The translations under genes were made by a program, and so were the position numbers. From Gammaproteobacteria bacterium (GTDB lineage Bacteria > Pseudomonadota > Gammaproteobacteria > Steroidobacterales > Steroidobacteraceae): DNA of 64,000 nt. Each line of letters starts with the position of its first letter. Position 1 is the stretch's first letter. Positions 9,210 through 18,557 of the stretch are shown here, piece after piece. The notes beneath the pieces were generated by a model. The model saw nothing but the letters and a program-made list of their open reading frames with translations. It searched no databases and had not been told where the DNA came from. The stretch lies in the NCBI GenBank assembly GCA_025359565.1, contig JANYFY010000009.1:248001-312000 (forward strand), written 5' to 3'.

Positions 9210-9843
9210 ATCATCGCTTGCGGAGATTTTGGCCGATGCTCGTGTCTGGAAGTTAAAAGACGCCTCGGCTGTCCCGCCTCGTCCGGTCTGGTCCACCGGC
9301 AGCAAGTCGCTTGATGCGCGTTTGCCAGGGGGTGGTTGGCCGTCGGCGTCGCTTGTTGAAGTGTTGATTGATCATGCGGGTTTGGGTGAAGTACAGCTTT
9401 TCCTGCCAGCCTTAGTGGCTTGTCAGCGGGCTGTTGAAATTCCTTGGTTGGTTTGGATTTCGCCCCCGCACGAGCCTTTCGCCCCCGCCTTAGCGCAACA
9501 GGGAATTAATCTCGACCGAGTGCTGGTTGTGCGGCCTGGTAGCGCCACAGAAGCGCTGTGGGCGGCGGAACAGGTTTTAAGTTCAGGAGTATGTGCGGCT
9601 GTTTTACTGTGGCTGAAAGGCACTGATGATCGTTGGCTACGGCGTTTAAAGCTGGCGGCTGAAGCGGGTGGTGCGCTTGGAGTACTGTTTCGCCCTGAGC
9701 GCCATCGTTTCGAGTCTTCACCCGCGAGTCTACGTTTATTGATGACTCAAGGAGCGCCCGCGGCGCATATTGAGTTGTTGAAAGTACAAGGTGGGAGACC
9801 GGGTCCTGTTGATCTGGGTATGGTTGATTTTGGTGCCTCATGA
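9193..9843 (+). CDS. imuA: ImuA (SulA/RecA-like mutasome subunit)
   Basis: A 216-residue RecA-fold protein that partners ImuB and DnaE2 in error-prone translesion synthesis. The family pattern is visible: [18 protein letters not shown] near residue 35, then a RecA-like core. The Walker A loop is degenerate, as is usual for ImuA. Its start lies 17 bases inside the lexA coding region and its stop overlaps imuB by four bases (ATGA), so the three genes are translationally coupled. Confidence 0.9.
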   Translation: MWMPRESSLAEILADARVWKLKDASAVPPRPVWSTGSKSLDARLPGGGWPSASLVEVLIDHAGLGEVQLFLPALVACQRAVEIPWLVWISPPHEPFAPALAQQGINLDRVLVVRPGSATEALWAAEQVLSSGVCAAVLLWLKGTDDRWLRRLKLAAEAGGALGVLFRPERHRFESSPASLRLLMTQGAPAAHIELLKVQGGRPGPVDLGMVDFGAS

Positions 9844-11114
9844 AAAGTCGAGTATCACAATGTTATAAACCTTTGTGGTACGCCGCGGTATTCTCTGAAT
9901 TGAGTGCCGAACAGTCGGCTCTGTTGTATCGCTTGAGTGTGCATGCACAGCGATTTACTTCTTTGGTGAGCATTGAACTACCGAATGCTTTGTTATTGGA
10001 AATCAAAGGTAGCCTGCGACTGTTTGGTTCATTGGCGCATTTGCATGCAAGTATCGATGCTGCTTGGCAAGAATTTTCGTTAACGGTGAGAAGCGCTACG
10101 ACTCCTTCTACGCTGGCGTCTTTGTGGTGCGCGCGCGCGGGTCATGCGGTATTGATAGACGATCCTGAGTTGCTATCCGGTCAATTACGTAAGGTGCCGA
10201 TCGTCTGTACGGCTTGGGAGCCAAAGCGTTTGCAAACCTTATCTGCAATGGGTGTGAATTATTTGGGGGAGTTGTTGCGTTTGCCACGTGAGGGCCTAGC
10301 ACGACGTCTAGGCCCTCAAGTAGTGCTTGATCTTGATATTGCATTGGCACGGCAACCCGCACCACGCCGTGCGTTCGTAGCACGCGAACGTTTTCGCGAA
10401 CGTTTTGATTTTGAGACAGCGATCGAGAGTATGAATTTTCTCGAATCCGCACTGCACCCTTTGATGATACGTTGTGCACAGTTTTTAATGCAGCGTCAGG
10501 TTGGTATACAAACTTTTGAATTGCAACTACGACATCCTGTAGGTCCTGTATCCAGAGTGTCTATTGGATTGTCGAGCGTCACTGCTGATCACCGTCGTTT
10601 AACGGAGGTGCTGGTGCAAAAAATAAATCGCTTAAGTTTAATAGCGCCAGTGCAGGCTATAGAGCTTATTTCAGGTCCTCTACAGCCACTTTTCCTGGAT
10701 TCGCTGGATGCTTTCGAAGGCCTAAATCGTGTGGATAAACAGGCTGTGCCCCATTTGGTAGAGCGTTTGCGTGCAAGGCTAGGTGAGAGCGCAGTGTATG
10801 GTGTTTGCAGCATGGCGGAACATAGGCCGGAAGCGGCTTGGCGACGCGTGTATGAAATACAATTTGGGTGCGCGCGTGTCTTAAAGATCGCTGATGAAGG
10901 TATGCCGCGGCCGGTATGGTTGTTAAGCGAGCCCTTGCTATTGTCTGGCGATAGCTTGGTTTTACAACAAGGCCCCGAACGTATTGAAAGTGGTTGGTGG
11001 GATGGTAAGGGCGTAGCACGAGATTATTACAACGCACAAGTCTCGGGCGCACGGCTATGGGTTTTTCAGGAACGGCAATCCAAGCGCTGGTATTTGCACG
11101 GTCTGTTCGCGTGA
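9840..11114 (+). CDS. imuB: ImuB, catalytically inactive Y-family polymerase homologue
   Basis: A 424-residue Y-family relative that bridges the sliding clamp, ImuA and DnaE2. The opening WYAAVFSELSAEQ takes the place of the DxDxFF metal-binding motif of active Y polymerases, so the acidic catalytic residues are missing, as is characteristic of ImuB. This is loss within the family, not decay of this copy. A C-terminal extension ends in SKRWYLHGLFA, typical of the family. Seven bases separate it from dnaE2. Confidence 0.93.
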   Translation: MKSRVSQCYKPLWYAAVFSELSAEQSALLYRLSVHAQRFTSLVSIELPNALLLEIKGSLRLFGSLAHLHASIDAAWQEFSLTVRSATTPSTLASLWCARAGHAVLIDDPELLSGQLRKVPIVCTAWEPKRLQTLSAMGVNYLGELLRLPREGLARRLGPQVVLDLDIALARQPAPRRAFVARERFRERFDFETAIESMNFLESALHPLMIRCAQFLMQRQVGIQTFELQLRHPVGPVSRVSIGLSSVTADHRRLTEVLVQKINRLSLIAPVQAIELISGPLQPLFLDSLDAFEGLNRVDKQAVPHLVERLRARLGESAVYGVCSMAEHRPEAAWRRVYEIQFGCARVLKIADEGMPRPVWLLSEPLLLSGDSLVLQQGPERIESGWWDGKGVARDYYNAQVSGARLWVFQERQSKRWYLHGLFA

Positions 11115-11121
11115 GGCCGAT

Positions 11122-14100
11122 GTGTACGCTGAACTACATGCTGTCAGCAATTTCTCTTTTTTGCGTGGTGCTTCACAACCGGAAGAATTAATAGCACAGG
11201 CTAAGTGGTTGGGTTATAGCGCGATGGCACTTACTGATGAGTGTTCGCTTGCCGGAGTAGTGCGTGCGCACGTGGCGGCCAAGGAGCTTGAGTTGGCATT
11301 GATTATTGGTGCTGAGTTACGTTCTGTATGTGGACTAATGCTGGTGGTGTTAGCAACTTCGCGTGCTAGTTATGGTGCTTTGAGTCGTTTGATCAGTAAA
11401 GCACGACGCGCAGGCATAAAGGGCAGCTACTTGCTCACGCGCCTGGATATTGAAAATGCGCTGGATGGATGTTTGATTATGTGGTTGCCGCGTTCCGGTA
11501 AAACTTCCTGGCAACAAAATAAAGAAGACGGTTATTGGCTGCGTGAACGTTTTGCCGAGCGTTTATGGATAGGTGTTGAGCTATTAACTAGCGGTTTTGA
11601 CGCGCGTCGGTTAGAGGCGCTTGAGGGATTAGGTGAACGGTTGTCTGTGCCGCGAGTCGCTACAGGCGATGTGCATATGCATCGGCGTAGCCGTCGGGCG
11701 GTACAAGATGTGTTGACGGCGATCCGTTTAAACACGCCGCTGAGTACTGTGGGGCATGCGCTGTTCCCGAATGGCGAGCGTTGTTTGCGGTCTTTAAATC
11801 GTCTGCAACAACTGTATCCCGCACATTTGTTGGCAACCACAATCGCGATTGCCGAGCGCTGCACTTTTAGTCTTGATGAATTGCGTTATGAGTATCCAGA
11901 AGAAATCGTACCGCAAGGTGCGACTCCTACCAGTCATTTGCGGGCTTTAACCGAACAGGGTTGTCTTGAGCGCTGGCCGAACGGAGTAACTGAGACCGTG
12001 CGTGCAACTATTGAGCATGAATTACGCTTAATCGCTGAACTTAAGTACGAGCCTTTTTTTTTGACGGTGCATGACATTGTGCAATTCGCTCGCTCACAAG
12101 GAATACTTTGTCAGGGTAGGGGCTCAGCGGCAAACTCGGCGGTGTGTTATTGCTTACGCATTACCGAAGTTAATCCTGCGTGTATGGCCATGTTGTTTGA
12201 GCGTTTTATTTCCAGAGAACGTGACGAGCCGCCCGATATTGATGTGGATTTTGAGCATGAACGGCGTGAAGAGGTAATTCAATATATTTATCGAAAATAC
12301 GGTCGTGATCGCGCCGCTTTGACGGCCACTGTTATTTGTTATCGTTCGCGTAGCGCTCTGCGTGACGTCGGTAAAGCGATGGGATTGAGTGTGGCGCAGA
12401 TCGAGCGTTTGTCGAAGAGCGACTCTGAGTCTAATGATCCGGTGAATGAACGCGTATTGGCATTAGCGCAAGAAATTCGTGGCTTCCCGCGTCATCTTTC
12501 GCAGCACGTAGGCGGTTTTGTAATTTCTCGGGGTCGATTAGATGAATTAGTGCCCATTGAAAATGCGGCTATGCCTGAGCGTACGGTGATCGAATGGGAT
12601 AAAGACGATTTAGATGCATTGGGGTTGCTCAAAGTAGATGTACTCGGCTTAGGTATGTTGAGCGCAATACAGCGGGCTTTTTCCTTGATTAATTCTTTAG
12701 GAGGTTCCGCGACGGTCGCGGGTGAGTTAAATTTGGCTACGGTACCTCGTGAAGATCTGGCCGTGTATGAAATGATTTGTCGCGCCGATACTATGGGCGT
12801 ATTTCAAATTGAATCACGGGCACAAATGGCGATGCTGCCCCGGTTGCGTCCTAAAAATTTCTATGACCTGGTAATTGAAGTGGCAATTGTGCGTCCGGGT
12901 CCGATTCAAGGTGAAATGGTGCATCCCTATTTACGCCGGCGCAATCACGAGGAAGCCGTGAGTTATCCAAGCAAAGCGGTTGAAGCAGTTTTAAAGCGAA
13001 CGCTGGGCGTCCCTATTTTTCAAGAGCAAGTGATGCAGCTGGCGATTGTGGCGGCGGGTTTCACGCCGGGGAATGCAGATCGCTTGCGACGTGCGATGGC
13101 GGCTTGGAAACGTAAAGGCGGGTTACAATCTTTTGAATATCAATTAATTGAGGGTATGCATGCGCGTGGTTATCCTGAGAGCTTTGCGCGACAAATATAT
13201 ACTCAGATGTTGGGTTTTGGTGAATACGGATTCCCGGAATCGCATGCGGCCAGTTTTGCCTTGTTGGTGTATATCTCAGCTTGGTTGAAACACTACGAGC
13301 CAGCAGCTTTTTGCGCAGCGCTCATTAATAGCCAACCAATGGGTTTTTATGCACCGGCGCAATTGGTGCGTGATGCGCGTGCTCACGGGGTTAAGGTGCG
13401 TCCCGTGGAGGTAACTATGAGCGATTGGGATTGCACCTTAGAACCAGGCGATGCGGGTCCGGTACTACGCCTAGGATTACGTATGGTGAAGCAATTATCG
13501 CGTGAGGGTGCCGTGCGATTGCTAGATGCCCGTCGTTCAAGCCCTTTTGCGAGCGTTGCAGATCTTGCGGAGCGTGCATTGTTGCAACGCTCTGATTTAC
13601 AGGCATTGGCAGCAGCCGATGCTCTTAAAGATTTAGTAGGTCATCGGTTTCTTGCGGTCTGGGCTGTGAACGGAGTTGAACCTAGTTTACCTCTACTCAA
13701 GACGGCGGTTCTATCTGAGGGCATTCCGTTGCTGCGTGCGCCGCGAGAGGGTCAAGAAATTGTGGCCGATTATGGCAGTACTGGAGTGACCTTGCGACGG
13801 CACCCTTTGAGTTTGTTGCGCGAACAATTGGCGGGCCGCCATATTATTCCTACCCAAACACTTTGGGATTTGGCGGATGGTCAAATTGTCACGACTGCGG
13901 GATTAGTGATCACCCGTCAACGGCCAACGAGTGCAAGTGGCGTGACTTTTGTGACTTTGGAAGATGAAACGGGCTATGCGAACTTAATTGTCTGGAAAAA
14001 AATTGCCGAAGCGCAGCGTACGATCTTGTTGGAGTCTAGACTTTTAAAAGTACGCGGTAAGCTACAGCGTGAAGGAGATGTATTGCATGTAATTGCCTAT

Positions 14101-14163
14101 CAATTAACTAATCTTTCCGAGCTTTTAGGACCATTGATGGTAGCTTCGCGTGATTTTCGTTAA
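11122..14163 (+). CDS. dnaE2: Error-prone DNA polymerase DnaE2 (ImuC)
   Basis: C-family polymerase acting in SOS mutagenesis. An N-terminal PHP domain (YAELHAVSNFSFLRGAS) is followed by the polymerase core with catalytic aspartates in PPDIDVDF (about residue 375), the fingers, and a C-terminal OB fold (about residues 900-990). At 1013 residues it is shorter than replicative DnaE (~1160), matching the DnaE2 class. The start is GTG. It closes the lexA-imuA-imuB-dnaE2 operon. Confidence 0.96.
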   Translation: MYAELHAVSNFSFLRGASQPEELIAQAKWLGYSAMALTDECSLAGVVRAHVAAKELELALIIGAELRSVCGLMLVVLATSRASYGALSRLISKARRAGIKGSYLLTRLDIENALDGCLIMWLPRSGKTSWQQNKEDGYWLRERFAERLWIGVELLTSGFDARRLEALEGLGERLSVPRVATGDVHMHRRSRRAVQDVLTAIRLNTPLSTVGHALFPNGERCLRSLNRLQQLYPAHLLATTIAIAERCTFSLDELRYEYPEEIVPQGATPTSHLRALTEQGCLERWPNGVTETVRATIEHELRLIAELKYEPFFLTVHDIVQFARSQGILCQGRGSAANSAVCYCLRITEVNPACMAMLFERFISRERDEPPDIDVDFEHERREEVIQYIYRKYGRDRAALTATVICYRSRSALRDVGKAMGLSVAQIERLSKSDSESNDPVNERVLALAQEIRGFPRHLSQHVGGFVISRGRLDELVPIENAAMPERTVIEWDKDDLDALGLLKVDVLGLGMLSAIQRAFSLINSLGGSATVAGELNLATVPREDLAVYEMICRADTMGVFQIESRAQMAMLPRLRPKNFYDLVIEVAIVRPGPIQGEMVHPYLRRRNHEEAVSYPSKAVEAVLKRTLGVPIFQEQVMQLAIVAAGFTPGNADRLRRAMAAWKRKGGLQSFEYQLIEGMHARGYPESFARQIYTQMLGFGEYGFPESHAASFALLVYISAWLKHYEPAAFCAALINSQPMGFYAPAQLVRDARAHGVKVRPVEVTMSDWDCTLEPGDAGPVLRLGLRMVKQLSREGAVRLLDARRSSPFASVADLAERALLQRSDLQALAAADALKDLVGHRFLAVWAVNGVEPSLPLLKTAVLSEGIPLLRAPREGQEIVADYGSTGVTLRRHPLSLLREQLAGRHIIPTQTLWDLADGQIVTTAGLVITRQRPTSASGVTFVTLEDETGYANLIVWKKIAEAQRTILLESRLLKVRGKLQREGDVLHVIAYQLTNLSELLGPLMVASRDFR

Positions 14164-14249
14164 ATATTATTTCAAATATTTATGTCGCCATTGGACTTAA
14201 GATCTTGCATACTTCTGCCCGCAGTACTTTATCTGCTAGGAGGAGTTTT

Positions 14250-15497
14250 ATGTCGATCAACCTTATCGATCTCGTTACCAAAGGATTGTCTGGTAATTTG
14301 ATGAGCCAACTGGGCACCGTAATTGGTACTAATCAGGAATCAGCATCACGAAGCATCGCAAGTGCGGTCCCGGCAATCCTTGGCGGGTTGCTGAAAACAT
14401 CTTCGACGCAAACCGGTGCAAGTGATCTTGTAAGCTTGCTGATCAATGGCAAACATGACGGCTTGGTCAGCAATCTGAATAACACGCTGGGTGGCGGTGC
14501 TGCTACCGAAAATTTGTTAAAGACTGGTGCAAGTTTGTTGCCTTCGGTATTCGGTGATCGTGCACATGCGGTTACTAGCTTGGTAGGGTCGGCATCCGGT
14601 ATCAGTCAAGCTTCCGCTGTTTCTCTAATGAGTATAGCGGGGCCACTGGTCATGGGTTTCATCACGCAGCATTTGCATAGCACCGGCGGCCTGAGCGTTT
14701 CATCTCTTTTGGGCCTTCTGAATGGTCAAAAATCGGCGATTGCGGCTTCAGCTCCCGCCGGTCTTGCAGGCGCACTAGGGTTAGCGAGTTTAGATGCCGG
14801 CATAGCCCCTGCGCACCCTAACCTTACTGCTCCGGTAGTTGACACACCGACCAGCAATGGTTGGATAAAATGGGTGATTGGCTTGGCGGCCATATTGGCG
14901 GCGTTATTTGCGCTGCGCACTTGCCAGACCCAAAAATCGGAAGTCGGAACTGCAGTGGTAACTCCACCAGTCGAAGCTCCGGCTGTGGCGCCTGTGACAA
15001 CTCCGGTGCCGGTGGCTACACCTTCGGGGGCGGTCAGCGATGGGTTGATTTCGCTAACGTTACCTGATGGGATCGTGATTAAGGCGGCCCAGGAAGGTGT
15101 AGAAGGGAAATTGGTGGCCTTCATTACCGATAGTAGCAAGGTGGTGGATAAGACCACTTGGTTTACCATGGACCGCTTGGAGTTTGCGACGGGATCCGCT
15201 ACGCTGCAGGGAAAATCAGACGCACAGTTAGATAATATTGCGGCTATTTTGAAAGCGTTTCCCAACGTTAAATTGAAGGTGGGCGGTTATACCGATAGTT
15301 CCGGCAATGCCGATAAGAACCTTAAATTATCAGCTGATCGTGCCAGCGTGACGCTCGCAGCCTTGAGCTCTCGTAATATAGATGCGACGCGTCTTGAGGC
15401 TGAAGGATATGGCGATAAATTCCCGGTTGCGGATAATGCGACTGAGGAAGGCAAGCAGCGTAATCGTCGCACTGACCTGCATGTCACCCAGAAGTAA
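14250..15497 (+). CDS. DUF937 - transmembrane - OmpA-like fusion protein
   Basis: A 415-residue protein with three parts. The N-terminal ~180 residues match DUF937/YidB (MSINLIDLVTKGLSGN, AVPAILGGLL). A single membrane segment follows near residue 205-222 (WVIGLAAILAALFAL). The C-terminal ~110 residues form an OmpA-type peptidoglycan-binding domain (FATGSATLQGKSDAQLDNI, GGYTDSSGNADKN, NRRTDLHV), after a Pro/Val-rich linker. I choose the ATG with a perfect AGGAGG seven bases upstream; an earlier in-frame start lacks one. The layout suggests an inner-membrane protein that anchors the wall and shows DUF937 to the cytoplasm (inference). Confidence 0.85.
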   Translation: MSINLIDLVTKGLSGNLMSQLGTVIGTNQESASRSIASAVPAILGGLLKTSSTQTGASDLVSLLINGKHDGLVSNLNNTLGGGAATENLLKTGASLLPSVFGDRAHAVTSLVGSASGISQASAVSLMSIAGPLVMGFITQHLHSTGGLSVSSLLGLLNGQKSAIAASAPAGLAGALGLASLDAGIAPAHPNLTAPVVDTPTSNGWIKWVIGLAAILAALFALRTCQTQKSEVGTAVVTPPVEAPAVAPVTTPVPVATPSGAVSDGLISLTLPDGIVIKAAQEGVEGKLVAFITDSSKVVDKTTWFTMDRLEFATGSATLQGKSDAQLDNIAAILKAFPNVKLKVGGYTDSSGNADKNLKLSADRASVTLAALSSRNIDATRLEAEGYGDKFPVADNATEEGKQRNRRTDLHVTQK

Positions 15498-15517
15498 AAT
15501 TTAATCGAGAAATTTTA

Positions 15518-15546
15518 AAAGGCCCGTTCAGCGGGCCTTTTTTTTT
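15518..15546 (+). terminator. Intrinsic terminator after the DUF937/OmpA gene
   Basis: AAAGGCCCG / CGGGCCTTT stem with a five-base loop, followed by a run of nine T. The T-run and right arm are also the last codons of the convergent small gene on the other strand. Confidence 0.9.
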
Positions 15547-15797
15547 GAAATAGAAATAGAATTGCCGATTTTGTAATCTTCAAAATCGCTGATCAGCTCA
15601 GCGGTACGCCTATCTTCCATAACACGTTCTAAGCGCCGCCAAGTAGGTTCTTGTCCTTTGGAAGCTCGACGCCTGCGAGTATCGACGTCCCGCAGGATAT
15701 GATCTACATCGACAGCCTGAAGGTCAGTCTCAAGCTCGGGTGCCGTGTCCTCGGCATCCACTTCTTCAAAATCAGACGATTCGCGCCTCTCTTCCAT
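15528..15797 (-). CDS. Small conserved-looking charged protein downstream of gspF
   Basis: An 89-residue, highly charged protein that I do not recognise as a named family. The first half is acidic (DFEEVDAEDTAPELETD). The centre is basic with an Arg run (DVDTRRRRASKG), and the end reads DFEDYKIGNSIS and KKKAR. No membrane segment or signal is visible. It starts about 55 bases after gspF on the same strand, where gspG would usually be. Its last codons are written in the terminator of the opposing gene, including a nine-A run that could provoke slippage. Confidence 0.6.
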   Translation of the reverse strand: MEERRESSDFEEVDAEDTAPELETDLQAVDVDHILRDVDTRRRRASKGQEPTWRRLERVMEDRRTAELISDFEDYKIGNSISISKKKAR

Positions 15798-15852
15798 AGC
15801 TCAATTTATAAACGTAAATTCGGTCCCTGTGCAATACGTGGTTCACAGTTTT

Positions 15853-17070
15853 CTATTTCACTAGGTCATTCAATTGAAAAATCGGCAATAGCAACGCGAT
15901 AACTATAAACATAACGATCGCCCCCATTAGAACTACCATGAAGGGTCCTAACAGGTTGGTCATCGTGGCGAGAAGTCCGTCCATTTCTCGTTCCTGATTG
16001 GTTGCCGCGCGCTCCAGCATCTTTTCCAATTCGCCACTGCTTTCGCCGCTACTAATTAAGTGAATCATCATCGGAGGAAATAGCTTGCGAGCGGCCAACG
16101 ATTTCCCGATCGGGGCACCTTCGCGTACGCGCATCGCAGCATCTTCAACGGCCGCTTTCATGGGCTGATTGTTAACCACTTCAGCCGAAATCCGTAAAGC
16201 TTCTAGGACCGGCACTGCACTAGCGGTGAGAATACTAAACGTTCGCGCGAAGCGTGAGGTATTGAGTCCTCGAATTAGCTTGCCCAATAGAGGCACACGT
16301 AGTGTGAATCGATCAAATCGCATACGGGCTTGTGGTGCTTTTAACCAGCGCAAGAATCCCCAGGTTGAAATTAGGATGACAACAATCGCATAAAACCAAT
16401 AATTACGTACACCGTTACTCATGGCGATTAAAATTCGAGTGGCAACCGGCAATTCTTGATGACCGGATTCAAATACCGCTACCACCTGAGGAACCACATA
16501 GGCGAGTAGAAATGAAACAATCGCGAACGAAAGTACCAGCAGGACGATGGGATAGACCAACGCATTGCTGACCTGTTGGCCCATAACTTGGCGCGACTCG
16601 GTGTAGTCTGAAAGTCGTTCTAATACTTGATCTAATTTGCCGGATTGCTCGCCTGCTGAGACGGTTGCTCGGTAGATTTCAGGGAAGGCCTGTGGGAATT
16701 CTCGCAGTCCGTCGGCGAGTGGGTGACCCTCAACAACTTTGCTGCGCACTCCTAGTATTACTCGTTGTACGCGCGGTTTTTCGGTCTGTTCCGCTACGGC
16801 TTGAAGCGACTCTTCTAGGGGTAGTCCAGAGCGCAAAAGCGTCGCTAGTTGCCGGGTGAGGAGGGCTAGATCAAGGGTCGATAAGCTAGGACGCAAAAAC
16901 CCGCGTGCGCGGCTCTTTTTCAGCTCTTTCTGGGCTGTTTCTTGGATGTCCATGGGCAGCAGTTGCTTATCACGCAGTAGCTGCCGAACATGCTTCGGCG
17001 TATCGCCCTCGATCAGACCCTTTCGTTCCCGACCTTGTGTGTCTAGCGCGGTGTATTCAAAGGCACCCAT
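15853..17070 (-). CDS. gspF: Type II secretion inner-membrane protein GspF
   Basis: Polytopic platform protein of the type II secretion system. The family opening MGAFEYTALDTQGRERKGLIEGD is followed by two T2SSF cytoplasmic repeats (about residues 70-195 and 275-395), each ending in membrane helices (YPIVLLVLSFAIVSFLLAY, and the C-terminal GPFMVVLMGAIVMFIVIALLL). Its 405-residue length is normal. Its start overlaps the gspE stop by one base, showing tight coupling. Confidence 0.95.
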   Translation of the reverse strand: MGAFEYTALDTQGRERKGLIEGDTPKHVRQLLRDKQLLPMDIQETAQKELKKSRARGFLRPSLSTLDLALLTRQLATLLRSGLPLEESLQAVAEQTEKPRVQRVILGVRSKVVEGHPLADGLREFPQAFPEIYRATVSAGEQSGKLDQVLERLSDYTESRQVMGQQVSNALVYPIVLLVLSFAIVSFLLAYVVPQVVAVFESGHQELPVATRILIAMSNGVRNYWFYAIVVILISTWGFLRWLKAPQARMRFDRFTLRVPLLGKLIRGLNTSRFARTFSILTASAVPVLEALRISAEVVNNQPMKAAVEDAAMRVREGAPIGKSLAARKLFPPMMIHLISSGESSGELEKMLERAATNQEREMDGLLATMTNLLGPFMVVLMGAIVMFIVIALLLPIFQLNDLVK

Positions 17071-18557
17071 CAGTCCTCGCGCGTGACGCGTAGTACTTCT
17101 TCAAGCGTGGTTTCACCCGTCATCACTTTACGTCGGCCGTCATCCCGAATACCCGGACTTGCGGTTCGCGCGTAGCGCTCCAGGTCCTGTTCAGAGGAGC
17201 CGTCGTGAATCATGGTACGCATATGATCATCTACGGCAATTAATTCGTAAATTCCAGTGCGTCCCCGATAGCCGTTGCCGGGTTCGCTACTGGGACGATA
17301 CATTTGCACCGGCGTGCCACGCGGATCGAGATTCAACAAACGACGCTCGTATTCGCCCGCCGTGAACTGCTCTTTATTGTCTGGGTTGAGTACTCGCACC
17401 AGACGCTGGGCAAGTACACCGATCAGACTCGAGGAGAGTAAGAAGGGTTCGATGCCCATGTCGCGTAGTCGAGTCACGGCACCGACGGCGGTGTTGGTGT
17501 GCAAAGTGGACAGCACCAAATGACCTGTGAGACTCGCCTGTACCGCAATCTGCGCCGTTTCTAGATCGCGGATTTCACCGACCATGACCACATCGGGATC
17601 TTGGCGGAGGATGGCGCGTAGCCCACGCGCGAAGGTCATCTCGACCTTGGTGTTGACTTGGGTTTGCCCAATACCGTCGATGTAGTATTCGATGGGATCT
17701 TCGACCGTCATTACATTGCGGGTGTTGTCGTTGATGCGTTCCAATGCCGCGTACAGCGTGGTGGTTTTGCCGGAGCCGGTTGGACCCGTGACTAAAATAA
17801 TTCCATGGGGTTTATGGATGATTTCATCCATCATCTGTTGGGTGCGCGAATCCATGCCGAGAGACGTCAGCTCGATTCGCCCCGCTTGCTTGTCGAGTAG
17901 ACGTAAGACCACTCGCTCGCCATGTCCTGACGGTAGGGTGGAGACTCGAACATCGACTGCTCGCCCGGCAATTCTTAAAGAGATGCGCCCATCTTGCGGA
18001 AGCCGCCGTTCAGCAATATCTAGCTTGGACATGACCTTGATACGCGATACCACAAGCGGTGCAACCGCACGTTTAGTTTGCAAGACTTCCCGCAATACGC
18101 CGTCAACGCGAAACCGAATAACCAACCGATTCTCATACGGCTCGATATGAATATCCGAGGCATTTTCACGCACTGCCTGAGTCAGCAACGCGTTAATGAG
18201 TCGGATGATCGGCGCCTCGTCATCACTTTCGAGCAGGTCTGAGGATTCGGGGATATCCTCTGCAAGATGCGCAAGATCGGTGTTGTCGTCCAAGCCCTCG
18301 AGCATTTGCATCGCAGCACCGGAACCCGCTTCATACGCTACTCGCAATAGCGAGTCGAAGGTCTCAACCGATACGCGTTCTAATTTCAAAGGTACTCCCA
18401 TGAAACGGCGCACTTCGGCAAGGCTTTGAGGCGTAACACCCGGTCTACCAATAGTATCCGCGAAGCCGTCGACAATGCCGCGGACTAAAAGGCCATGCCG
18501 TTTGGCAAACGGGAAGGACAATTTCCGCGGCTGTGCATCTTGTAGTTGTGCGTTCAT
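17070..18557 (-). CDS. gspE: Type II secretion ATPase GspE (cysteine-free variant)
   Basis: Hexameric ATPase that powers pseudopilus assembly. Walker A GPTGSGKTTT, Asp box, Walker B GEIRDLETA and His box (STLHTNTAV) are all present, so ATP hydrolysis should be intact. The region between the Walker B domain and GYRGRTGIYEL, where GspE normally carries a CxxC...CxxC zinc module, reads VLNPDNKEQ and RPSSEPGNGYRG; it keeps the length but no Cys. The whole 495-residue protein has no cysteine at all. It overlaps gspD by four bases. Confidence 0.94.
   Translation of the reverse strand: MNAQLQDAQPRKLSFPFAKRHGLLVRGIVDGFADTIGRPGVTPQSLAEVRRFMGVPLKLERVSVETFDSLLRVAYEAGSGAAMQMLEGLDDNTDLAHLAEDIPESSDLLESDDEAPIIRLINALLTQAVRENASDIHIEPYENRLVIRFRVDGVLREVLQTKRAVAPLVVSRIKVMSKLDIAERRLPQDGRISLRIAGRAVDVRVSTLPSGHGERVVLRLLDKQAGRIELTSLGMDSRTQQMMDEIIHKPHGIILVTGPTGSGKTTTLYAALERINDNTRNVMTVEDPIEYYIDGIGQTQVNTKVEMTFARGLRAILRQDPDVVMVGEIRDLETAQIAVQASLTGHLVLSTLHTNTAVGAVTRLRDMGIEPFLLSSSLIGVLAQRLVRVLNPDNKEQFTAGEYERRLLNLDPRGTPVQMYRPSSEPGNGYRGRTGIYELIAVDDHMRTMIHDGSSEQDLERYARTASPGIRDDGRRKVMTGETTLEEVLRVTRED

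Noticed and set aside
9840-11114. imuB as a decayed DNA polymerase
   Set aside because: Absence of the catalytic acids is a defining trait of ImuB, and the operon is intact.
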